Shown here piece after piece: positions 34,170 to 42,281 of a stretch of 64,000 nt of DNA. The first letter of the stretch is position 1. Every line of letters begins with the position of its first letter. Source of the stretch: Serinicoccus marinus DSM 15273 (GTDB lineage Bacteria > Actinomycetota > Actinomycetes > Actinomycetales > Dermatophilaceae); assembly GCF_008386315.1 (NCBI RefSeq), contig NZ_CP043808.1, positions 2,914,001-2,978,000 on the forward strand, read 5' to 3'. The translations under genes were made by a program, and so were the position numbers. The notes beneath the pieces are model-generated. The model had not been told where the DNA came from. It was given only the letters and a program-made list of their open reading frames with translations, and did not search any database.

Positions 34170-35014
34170 CCCTCGCCCACGGCCGTCACGACCATCTGCG
34201 TGCCCAGGTGGCCGGGCTGGCGGCCGGGGTGCGCCGACCGGACCTGCACGTGGTGGTCGCGATGGACGACCCTGCCGTGGCGCAGGTCGCCCACCGGGCG
34301 TGGCGGGCGGCCGGCAACCCTCCCCCGGTGCTGGTGGAGCCGCTCGCGGCCGACCCGCTCGGCCTGCCCCTCGCCGCGGCGCGCAACGCCGCCGCCCGGG
34401 TGGCCACCGCCGCGGGCGCCGACCGGCTCGTCTTCCTCGACGTCGACTGCATACCCGGCCCCACCACGCTGACCACGTATGCCCGCCACCTCCACCCGAG
34501 CCCCTCCCGCCCGTCCCCGGCGGTGCTGGGCGCCGACGTGGCCTACCTGCCGCCGCGGCAGCCCGGGTGCGGCGGCTGGGAGCACCAGCTGTACCGGCTC
34601 GCCGAGGTCGGCGTGCACCGTCCCGACCGGGTGCGACCGGCACCCGGGGAGACCCGGGCCGAGCCGGACCTCACGAGGTTCTGGTCGCTGAGCTTCGCCC
34701 TCACCGCCGCCGACTTCGCCCGCACCGGAGGCTTCTGCCCGCTCTTCGTCGGCTACGGCGGCGAGGACACCGACTTCGCCCAGGTCGTCGGCTCCCTCGG
34801 GGGCAGCCTCACCTGGGTGGGGGGCGCGACGGCATACCACCAGCACCACCCCACCCGGACGCCGCCGGTCGACCATGTCGAGGCGGTGGTGCGCAACGCC
34901 GGCGTCTTCGCCGACCGGTGGGGGTGGTGGCCGATGCTGGGGTGGCTGGAGCAGCTGCGCGAGCGCGGTCTCGCGGCTCCCGACGGCGACGGGCGTTGGC
35001 AGGTGACCCGGTGA
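34154..35014 (+). CDS. Glycosyltransferase, family 2 / galactosyltransferase-like
   Basis: 286 residues, GT-A fold. LAVLTLAHGRHDHLRAQVAGL, then PLGLPLAAARNAAARVATAAGADRLVFLDVDCIPGP with the metal-binding DVD. RFWSLSFALTAADFARTGGFCPLFVGYGGEDTDFAQ is the glyco_transf_7C-type acceptor motif with GGxDxD, and there is a late ATAYHQHH histidine block. GTG 34154 follows AGGAG and overlaps the previous gene by 16 bp. Intact and in frame. Confidence 0.85.
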   Translation: MLAVLTLAHGRHDHLRAQVAGLAAGVRRPDLHVVVAMDDPAVAQVAHRAWRAAGNPPPVLVEPLAADPLGLPLAAARNAAARVATAAGADRLVFLDVDCIPGPTTLTTYARHLHPSPSRPSPAVLGADVAYLPPRQPGCGGWEHQLYRLAEVGVHRPDRVRPAPGETRAEPDLTRFWSLSFALTAADFARTGGFCPLFVGYGGEDTDFAQVVGSLGGSLTWVGGATAYHQHHPTRTPPVDHVEAVVRNAGVFADRWGWWPMLGWLEQLRERGLAAPDGDGRWQVTR

Positions 35015-36132
35015 CCATCCGGGTCCGGCAGATCCCGGCCGGGCACGCCTACGTCGCCGCCCTCCTGCCCGTCCGCCCCGACCCCCGCACCGAGCCCGCC
35101 GTGGTGCACCTGCCGGACCCGCCGGTGCCCGGCGCACCCCCCGGCCAGTGGTGGCCGCACCCCGCCCTCGACCCGGCCTGGCTGCGGGAGCACGCCAGCG
35201 AGCAGGACCTGGTGCACGTCCACTTCGGGCTGGAGGGCCAGGACACCGCCCGGCTCCGGACCTGGCTGGACATGCTGCGCGAGCAGCGCCTGCCGCTGGT
35301 GCACACCGTCCACGACCTGGACCACCCCCAGCTGCGGGACCAGCGGCGGCACCGGGAGCACCTGGAGCTGCTCGTCGAGCACGCCGCCGGGCTGCTCACC
35401 CTAACCGAGGGGGCCGCCGAGGCGGTGCAGCGGACCCTGGGGCGACGACCGCTCGTCGTGCCGCACCCGCACGTCGCCCCGCTGCCCCTGGTCGGCCGGC
35501 CCCGGCCGGCCCGGTCCGGGCCGCTGACCGTCGGGCTGCACCTGAAGTCGCTGCGCGCCAACCTGGCCCCGCTGCGCTCGCTGCCCGCCCTGGCCGCCGC
35601 GGTGCGGGAGGTCGACTCCGTGCTCCCGTCGGGCGCCCGGCTCGAGGTGCGCGCCCACCCCGAGGTGCTGGACCCGGACCGGCCCGGTCACGACCCCCGG
35701 GTGGTGGGGCTGCTCACCGAGCTGGGTGGGCCGGCCTGGGGGGTCGTCGACGTCCGGGTCGCCCCGCGGCTGCCGGACGACCAGCTCTGGGACTACCTGC
35801 GCGGTCTGGACGTGTCCGTGCTGCCCTATGCCTGGGCCACCCACTCCGGCTGGGTCGAGGCCTGCCGCGACCTGGGGACCTGGGTGCTGGCGCCCGAGGT
35901 CGGGCACCTGCGCGAGCAGGGGGGCGTGCTGTCGTGGGGTCCGGCGTCCCGGCCGCCGGACCCGGGCCGGCTGGCCCAGCTGCTGCTGCGCGCCGCGGGG
36001 TCCCCGCCGCCCCGCGTGGACCGGGAGGAGCGGGTGAGACAGCGGGAGGCAGGTGCCGCACTGCATACTGCGGTGTATGCGGCGGTGCTCTCGGGCCGCC
36101 GGGTCGACGCGGAGACGGAGGGCGTGCTGTGA
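35011..36132 (+). CDS. Glycosyltransferase-like protein, GT4-type fold
   Basis: 373 residues starting at a GTG that overlaps the previous stop (GTGA). LVHVHFGLEGQDTARLRTWLDMLREQRLPLVHTVHDLDHPQ matches the acceptor-side half of GT4 enzymes. LTEGAAEAVQRTLGRRPLVVPHPHVAPLPLVG precedes the linker, and the C-terminal half (DDQLWDYLRGLDVSVLPYAWATHSGWVEACRDLGTWVLAPEVGHLREQGG) has a shortened, divergent donor site without the canonical EX7E. It may act on an atypical donor or be a non-catalytic partner. Confidence 0.75.
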   Translation: MTIRVRQIPAGHAYVAALLPVRPDPRTEPAVVHLPDPPVPGAPPGQWWPHPALDPAWLREHASEQDLVHVHFGLEGQDTARLRTWLDMLREQRLPLVHTVHDLDHPQLRDQRRHREHLELLVEHAAGLLTLTEGAAEAVQRTLGRRPLVVPHPHVAPLPLVGRPRPARSGPLTVGLHLKSLRANLAPLRSLPALAAAVREVDSVLPSGARLEVRAHPEVLDPDRPGHDPRVVGLLTELGGPAWGVVDVRVAPRLPDDQLWDYLRGLDVSVLPYAWATHSGWVEACRDLGTWVLAPEVGHLREQGGVLSWGPASRPPDPGRLAQLLLRAAGSPPPRVDREERVRQREAGAALHTAVYAAVLSGRRVDAETEGVL

Positions 36133-37048
36133 GCGATGAGGGCCGACGCCGGCACTACGGCGCTTCTACGGGATCGACCCCCTGCCCGACGAGGGACTGC
36201 CCCTGCTGGCGGTCCACGGCAACTGCCAGGCGGAGGCGCTGCGCGTGGCGGTGGGCACCTCGGGCCGGGTCAGCGGGGTCCGGCTGCCCCCGGTGCACGA
36301 GCTGGTGGAGTCCGACCTGCCGCACCTGTGGCGCCTCCTCGAGCGGCTCGACGTGCTGGTGGCCCAGCCTGTCGGCGCGGACTACCACGGTATGCCGCTG
36401 GGCACCGCACAGGTGGCCACGCGGCTGCCGGAGGGGGCCCGGGTGGTCCGGGTCGCCAACTACTTCTCCGAGGCGCTCTACCCCGAGCAGGTGCTGGTCC
36501 GGCACGAGGACGATGAGGTGGTCGACCCGCCGGTCGTGCCCTACCACGACGTGCGCAGGCTGGGTCTGGCCGCCGGCTGGAGCGGCCCGGCCACGCTCCC
36601 CGCCGAGGCGGTGCGGCAGGTGGCGGCGGACTCCGGCGCCGAGCTCCGCCGGCGCGAGCAGGCGGAGGGCACGCTGCCGGTGAGCGACCTGGTCGCCGAG
36701 GCCGGGGCACGGGCCGGGTGGACGGTTGACCACCCCGGCAACGAGGTGCTCCTCGGGCTGGCCCAGCGCGTCGTGGACGACATGGGAGGAGACACACCCC
36801 GCGCCCGGGTCTCGGACCCGGGCCGGGTGCTGCTGTCCTCGGTGCGCACCCCGCTGCGCGCCGAGGTGCTGCAGGCCCTGGGGCTGCCGGGTGAGCCACG
36901 CGAGCACTGGCTGGTGGACGGCGAGGAGGTCACGGACGAGGAGGTGGCGCAGGCGCACCTGGAGTTCTACGCCCGGCATCCGCGCGTCGTCGAGGTCGGC
37001 CTGGACAAGAAGGGTGCCCGCCTCGCGGCGCTGGGATGGCGCCCCTGA
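36129..37048 (+). pseudogene. WcbI-like polysaccharide biosynthesis protein, frameshifted near its start
   Basis: GTG 36129 overlaps the previous stop (GTGA) and encodes VSDEGRRRHYG. One base is then missing near 36158-36166, and the frame continues FYGIDPLPDEGLPLLAVHGNCQAEALRVAV. LLAVHGNCQA is the hallmark of the WcbI/polysaccharide acetyltransferase-like family, associated with capsule modification. The remainder (about 300 residues) is unbroken, with the family's late DPGRVLLSSVRTPLRAEVLQALG. Downstream in-frame starts are weak, so the frameshift would matter if real. The 3' end overlaps the next gene by 13 bp. Confidence 0.65.
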
Positions 37049-39319
37049 CCCTGGCCCACCTCGTGCCCGGCCCGGCCGAGCACGGCGTGGTGCGGCACGG
37101 GGTGACGCTGCACCCGCACCTGGGCGATGCCGAGCTGCTGCGGCCCGGCACGCTGGAGGACCTGCCCGAGGGTGCGCTGGCCGGCAGGACGGTGCTGGCC
37201 CAGGTGACCGACCGGCTGCTGGCGAGGCAGCCCGCCGGGGCTCTCCCCGCGTGGCGCCGTGCCTGCGCCGGCGCGGCACGGGTCACGGTCGTGCTGCACG
37301 ACCTGCCGCAGGCCAGCGACGGGCGGTGGCGCGCCGACCGGGTGCGGCTCTATGCCGCGCTCGCCGCCGGGACCGACGCGGTCGTCGTGGCCAGCGAGCA
37401 CGAGCGGCTGCTGTTGCGCGCCGCCGTCCGGCACGCCCGGGGCGGCCTGGTGGCCGACGCCGTGGACCGCCGCACCCACGTGGTCCCGCTGCCGGTCGAC
37501 CCGCTGCCGGGTGCGGTCACGCCGGACCGCCCTCCAGTCGAGCCGCGGGCAGGCGGGCCGCGCAGCGTGGTGACCCTGGGCTACCTTTATCCGGGCAAGG
37601 GCCTGGAGCAGGTGATCGACGCGACGGCGGCCGCGGCGCGGGAGCCGGCGCTCCGGCACGTGCCGGTGGTCGGACGCAACCTGGGGCGGGCATCCCGCGG
37701 CCACGAGGACCTTCCCGACCTGCTGGCGGACCGCGCCCGGCGGGCGGGGGTGTCCTGGTCGACGACCGGGTGGGTGGCGGACGAGGCGCTGCCCGGCCTG
37801 CTGGCCGCGGCGACGGTGCCGGTGGCCGGGCACCAGCACGTGTCCGCCTCCGGGTCCATCGCCACCTGGCTGGCGGCGGGCAGGCGACCCCTGGTGCTCC
37901 GCTCGCGCTACACCAGCGAGCTGGCGCACCGGTTGCCGGGCGCGGTGCAGCTCGTCGAGCCGGGAGGGCTGGCGCGGGCGGTGACCACGGCGCTGCTGGA
38001 CCCCGACCTCACCTGGCTGGGCGAGGGGGTCACCCTGGGTCCGTCCTCGCCGGAGGCGGCGCGGGCGGTGCGGGAGGTGGCCGACCGTCCCGCGTGCACG
38101 GTGGTCGTCCCCTACTACCGCGACCAGCCGATGCTCGATCTCGTCCTGGCCCGGCTGGACGCCCAGCGCGGGGTCCTCGGGGGGCTGGAGGTGGTGGTCG
38201 CCGACGACGGCTCCCCCACCGAGCCGGTCCTGCGCCCGGTGCGGCTGCCGGTCACCGTCGTCCGGCAGCCGGACCTCGGCTTCCGCCTGGCCGCCGCACG
38301 CAACCTCGGTGCCACCCGGGCTCAGGGCCGGGTGATCGTCTTCCTCGACGGCGACACCGCGCCGGAGGACGACTACGTGGCGACGCTGCAGCGCGCCTGC
38401 CTGGAGGGCCCGACCCTCGCGGTGGGGCGTCGGCGGCACGCCCGGCTCGGCGGCGCCGGGACGGACCAGGACTGGCCGCCGTCGGCGTGCCTGACCGAGC
38501 CCGGGTGGCTGCGTGAGGGGTATGCCGCGACCCGCGACCTCCGGGATGCCGACGACACCTCGTTCCGCTACGTGATCGGGGCGGTCAGCGCGATCTCCCG
38601 GGACGTCTTCGAGGCGGTGGGCGGCTACGACGAGACGCTGACCGGCTACGGCGGGGAGGACTGGGACCTGGCCTGGCGGGCCTGGCTCGCCGGGGCGCGG
38701 TTGCGCCACGAGCCGGCTGCCCTGGCCTGGCACGACGGTCCCGACCTGGCGGGGCGACACGAGGGCGACGCCGCGGGGCTCGCGCGGCTGAAGAACGCCG
38801 AGACCGCCGCGCTGGCCGAGCGCATACCCCACCCGCTCGTCCGTGGTCGTGGGTGGCACCACACCCAGCCCGACGTCGTCGCCGTCCTGGGACCGGGGTG
38901 CGCCTCGTGGTCCCCCGGCCAGCTCGTCGTCGTCGTGGAGCGCTGCTGCGGCTGGGCGACCTCGGGGTCTGGGTGCCGCACCCGGCCCCGGTGCCGCCGA
39001 CCCCAGGGTGCACCGAGGGGACCCACCCGGACGGGTGCTCGCCCGCTGCCGCGCCGTGGTGGAGGTGACCCGCCCCGAGGCGGTGCTGCGGCTGCCCTGG
39101 CCGCCCGGTCCGGCGCACCTCACGCTCGGCGCGCCCCCCGGGGCGGATCTCGACGACGCCGGGACAACCGGGACAGCGGGGTGCGGGTGCGCTCGACCCG
39201 GCGCGAGGGTGAGGCCCGTGGGAGGGGGCACCGGCGCCCACCCTCGCCTCCCCGGCCGCTGGGTGGAGCCGGTGCCCGCCGACGTGGTCGTCGAGCACTG
39301 GCGGCAGCGGCACCCCTGA
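37036..39319 (+). pseudogene. Two-domain glycosyltransferase (GT4-like plus GT2), frameshifted near the 3' end
   Basis: From ATG 37036, about 345 residues form a GT-B-like domain (RSVVTLGYLYPGKGLEQVIDATAAAA, then LAAATVPVAGHQHVSASGSIATWLAAGRRPLVL). A GT2 domain follows (CTVVVPYYRDQPMLDLVLARL, VVVADDGSPTEP, AAARNLGATRAQGRVIVFLDGDTAPED, DETLTGYGGEDWDLAWRAW). After residue 620 the frame breaks: one G appears missing at 38895-38898 and one at 39033-39035, and more slips are possible near 39160-39230. The frame then resumes to RWVEPVPADVVVEHWRQRHP before 39319. The catalytic domains are upstream of the breaks, so activity may survive. Confidence 0.7.
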
Positions 39320-39408
39320 GCGTGGCGGGCTCGGGGCGGCCGGTGCCGGGGGCGTGCTCGGGGCGTGCCGGCGCCGGGGGCGTGCTCGGTGAGCAGCGAC
39401 CCGCACGG
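39320..39408. repeat. Short gap with a direct repeat
   Basis: GCCGGGGGCGTGCTCGG occurs twice (near 39345 and 39370) between the convergent glycosyltransferase and HAD genes. No hairpin terminator is obvious. Confidence 0.5.
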
Positions 39409-40212
39409 TCAGGCGCGGCCGGGCGCCGTCCCAGGCAGCCGTTGCAGGAGCTCGCGCAGCACCTGCACGGTCTCGTGGTGGTCCGCGACGGGCCGGGCCT
39501 GGACCCCGAGCCGCAGCACGGGGTAGTCGTTGCCCAGCGGGTCCAGCCGGTCGCCGACGAAGAGCACCTCGCGAGGGTCGGCGCCGACCTCGCGGGCGAA
39601 GCGACCGACGCCGTAGGCCTTGTCGACCCCACGCTCGGTGAGGTCGACCGAGGTCGAGCCCCCGACGCGGACCTCGAGGTCGGGCAGCCGCTGCGCCAGG
39701 TGACGGGCGAGCAGGGCGCGGCGGGCGCCGTCGGGGTCCCACGCCTGCTTGTCGGCGATGGCGGCCAGCTGCCCCAGCGCCGAGAAGGTCACCTGCGACC
39801 CCCTGTCCTCGATGCGTGCCCCTGTCACGCGGTCCTCGGGCTCCCACAACCCGAGCTCGCGCGCCGTCTCCTCCACGACGTGCACGGCCCGACGCCGCCG
39901 GGCGGGGTCCAGCTCACGGCTCTCGACCAGGGCCCAGTCCGCCGCCCCGGCGGCGCGACGGTAGTACCTCGTCCCACAGGTCGGCATGAGGTGCAGACCG
40001 CCCCAGCCGGTGGCCGGGGTCGGCAGCCGGGCCAGCAGCTGGTCGCGGAACTGCTCGAAGCTGCCGCCGGAGATCACGCAGACCGGCACCACCGCGGTCA
40101 GCTCGCTGAGCGCGGTGGCGGTGACCTCGGGGACGGGCGACTTGGAGGGGGCGAGGGTGTCGTCGAGGTCGAAGGCCACGGCCCGTACGGCCGGCGACCC
40201 CGAGCCGCTCAC
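39409..40212 (-). CDS. HAD-IIB family phosphatase
   Basis: 267 residues from GTG 40212. Motif I is AVAFDLDDTLAPSKSPV, motif II ISGGSFEQF, motif III the Lys in GVDKAYGVGRF and motif IV VLFVGDRLDPLGNDYPV. HLMPTCGTRYY between them is typical of the phosphomannomutase/sucrose-phosphatase-like IIB cap class. The start overlaps the thiB stop (GTGA), so it is translated from the TPP-riboswitch mRNA. A thiamine-phosphate or HMP-phosphate phosphatase role is therefore plausible, as the HAD-IIB protein Cof acts on HMP-PP in E. coli. A sugar phosphatase remains the alternative. Confidence 0.83.
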   Translation of the reverse strand: MSGSGSPAVRAVAFDLDDTLAPSKSPVPEVTATALSELTAVVPVCVISGGSFEQFRDQLLARLPTPATGWGGLHLMPTCGTRYYRRAAGAADWALVESRELDPARRRRAVHVVEETARELGLWEPEDRVTGARIEDRGSQVTFSALGQLAAIADKQAWDPDGARRALLARHLAQRLPDLEVRVGGSTSVDLTERGVDKAYGVGRFAREVGADPREVLFVGDRLDPLGNDYPVLRLGVQARPVADHHETVQVLRELLQRLPGTAPGRA

Positions 40213-41389
40213 CCGGTGGCGATGTCGGCCCACTCCCGCAGCCAGGTCTCTCGCTCGGCTTCGATCTGCCCGGGGGCGACCACGATCGGGTCCTCGGCGA
40301 CCTGCGCCCACTGGGCCCACAGCTCGGGCAGCTCGACCTCGTCGTCGACGGGGAAGACATACATCGCGTCGGGGATGGCCGCCTGCACCGCCGGGCTGAC
40401 CAGCCAGTCGACGACCGCCTGCGCACCCTCGGGGTTGTCCGTGCCAGCGAGGACGCCGGCATACTCCACCTGGCGGAAGCAGGTGTCGAGCAGCGCGCGG
40501 GTGGTGGGCTCGAAACCGCCGTCGGGGATGGTGAACGGTGGGCTCGAGGCATACGACAGCACGATCGGGCGGTCACCGTCGCCGCCGCCGGCGGTGAAGT
40601 CGACCGTGTAGGCGTCGGTCCAGCCGCTCGTGACCTTGGCCCCGTTGGCCATGAGGTCGGTCCAGTAGCCCTGCCACTCCCCCGGGCCGAACTCGCCGAC
40701 CGTCGCCAGCAGGAAGGCCATGCCCGGGCTGGAGGTGCTCGCGCCCGGGGTGACGAAGAGGTCCTCGTACTGCTCCTCGGTCAGGTCGGTCAGCGTCTCC
40801 GGCGGCTCGATGCCCTCGTTCGCGAACCACGCGGTGTCGATGTTGACGCAGACGTCGCCGTAGTCGACGGGGTGAGGTATGCCTCGCCCCCCTCGGTGAG
40901 GTCGTGCTCGGTGGCCGACTCCGGCAGCGCGTCGGGCTGGTAGGCCTGCAGCGCCTCGGCGGCGACGACCCGGCTGGCGAAGGTGGTGTCGATGCCGAAG
41001 ACGACGTCGGCGGTGGGGTTGCCGGCGGTCAGCACGACCTGGTTGGCCATCTGCCCGGCGTCGCCGGCCAGCTGGATCTCCAGGTCGTAGCCGGTGTCGG
41101 CCTCGAAGGCCGAGACCAGGTCGTCCGGCAGCGTGAACGAGTCGTGGGCGGTGAGCACCACGGTGCCGGTGTCGGCCGGGGTGGGCGCCGCGGCGGTCTC
41201 GTCGCCGGCGTCGGCGGTGTCGTCGCTGCCGGTCGGGCCCTGGTCGGCCGCCTCGGTGCTCCCGGTGGGCTCGTCCTCCCCGCCCCCGCCACCGGTGAGG
41301 GTGCAGGAGGCCAGGGTCAGGGTGGTGGCCGCAAGGACCAGGGTGGTGGTGATCCGTCGGGTGCGTGTGCGTGTCGTGGACGTGGTCAT
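40209..41389 (-). pseudogene. thiB: Thiamine-binding ABC lipoprotein (ThiB-like) with one frameshift
   Basis: The signal peptide ends in LASC (lipobox), followed by an acidic linker and the ThiB domain (TVVLTAHDSFTLPDDLVSAFEADTGYDLEIQ ... DVVFGIDTTFASR). At GGGG (40869-40872, plus strand) one base is missing: the first frame stops making sense after EAYLTP. The other frame resumes VDYGDVCVNIDTAWFANEGI and runs to 40209. Adding one G gives a normal protein of about 393 residues. ATG 41389 follows AGGAG; ATG 41404 is an alternative. A TPP riboswitch lies directly upstream. Sequencing error is at least as likely as inactivation. Confidence 0.8.
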
Positions 41390-41408
41390 GGCGATGCTCC
41401 TCATCGAC

Positions 41409-41489
41409 TTCCTTCGCCGGTGCTAGCCGGTGCAGGTTCGAGGGTCTGCGGCGGGTGCCGCACTCTCAGCGCTCGGGCGCTCCCCTGTC
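41409..41489 (-). promoter_or_regulatory. TPP riboswitch upstream of thiB
   Basis: The minus strand carries GGGGAGCG, GCTGAGAGTGCGGCA, CCGCAGACCCT, AACCTG, CACCGGCTAGCACCGGCGAAGGAAG in order. It is very similar to the riboswitch in front of thiP, consistent with duplication or co-ancestry. Its 5' part overlaps the 3' end of the upstream small gene. Confidence 0.93.
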
Positions 41490-41720
41490 GTGGTCGTCGC
41501 CGACACTATCACCGTCGTCCCGGTCGTCCCCGTCCCTGCCTTCCCCGCTGTCGCCCTGCTCCCCGACGTCCCCGTGCTCCTCGTCGCGCTGCGGCGGGCC
41601 GAGCACCACGTCCATACCGCGCAGCGTGCCCCGGGCACTGCCGAGGAAGACGGCCAGGGCGGCGACGGCGAGCAGGATCCACAGGAGGAGGACGGCCCAG
41701 CCCGGCAGCTCGAACGGCAT
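41466..41720 (-). CDS. Small single-helix membrane protein
   Basis: 84 residues: one transmembrane helix (AVLLLWILLAVAALAVFLGSA) and a hydrophilic tail very rich in Asp, Glu and Gly. The last codons overlap the 5' side of the thiB riboswitch, so the two may be on one transcript. Not recognised. Confidence 0.55.
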   Translation of the reverse strand: MPFELPGWAVLLLWILLAVAALAVFLGSARGTLRGMDVVLGPPQRDEEHGDVGEQGDSGEGRDGDDRDDGDSVGDDHDRGAPER

Positions 41721-41883
41721 GGCTCGGCGGTCTACCTTTCCGGTGGGGACGCTGGGTCAGGGCGAAAAAGTCCCCCGGCAACCCCGCCAGGGGATGAAAG
41801 CGCTCAGACCATAGCAAGAAAGCCGCGAGAGGCGAGTTCACCCCACAGGGTGAGTCCGGTCGTCGTGTGGCAGGATTCGGGTC

Positions 41884-42165
41884 ATGGGTAATCTCGTCGC
41901 CAAAGCCATGACCGTCGGCGCCGTCCTGGCGGCCAGCTCCATCGCCCGCAAGGCCACCGACGGCACCTGGAAGTTCGTCACGGGCAACGACTCCCCGACC
42001 AACCCGGAGGACCCGGACATCGACTTCAAGGAGGCCGTGGCCTTCGCGGTGCTCTCCGGCGCGCTGGTCGGGCTGGCGCGGATGCTGGCCAACCGGGAGT
42101 CGACCAAGGTGATCGCCAAGGCGAGCGGCAAGAGCCCCAAGCAGATCGCCGACGAGACGAACTGA
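41884..42165 (+). CDS. DUF4235 family protein
   Basis: 93 residues: VAKAMTVGAVLAASSIARKATDGTWKFVTGND at the N-terminus and DIDFKEAVAFAVLSGALVGLARMLANR in the middle, the standard two-helix pattern of this actinobacterial membrane-protein family. Function unknown. A CCACGGC/GCCGTGG stem just after the stop (about 42170-42200) may terminate it. It marks the end of typical backbone before the polysaccharide island. Confidence 0.85.
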   Translation: MGNLVAKAMTVGAVLAASSIARKATDGTWKFVTGNDSPTNPEDPDIDFKEAVAFAVLSGALVGLARMLANRESTKVIAKASGKSPKQIADETN

Positions 42166-42281
42166 CGTCCCACGGCGCGGCTCCGCAATGACGCGGGGCC
42201 GTGGTGATATAGGGCACGTTGCATTTCTGACCACTTCTGCCACACAATGACGTGTCCCGTCCCACCGTCAAAGGCCAAGAC

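Noticed and set aside
31984..36132. 1382-codon continuous plus frame across the glycosyltransferase cluster
   Set aside because: Only its last 373 codons and a short stretch after 33037 are coding in this frame; the rest is a GC-rich shadow of neighbouring frames.
33037..39319. Programmed frameshifting in the glycosyltransferase genes
   Set aside because: No slippery heptamer with a downstream stem was seen, and the same one-base loss recurs in unrelated genes, so error or decay is simpler.
37036..40611. 1191-codon plus frame reaching into the thiB region
   Set aside because: The glycosyltransferase ends by 39319 after frame changes; the remainder is antisense to the HAD and thiB genes.
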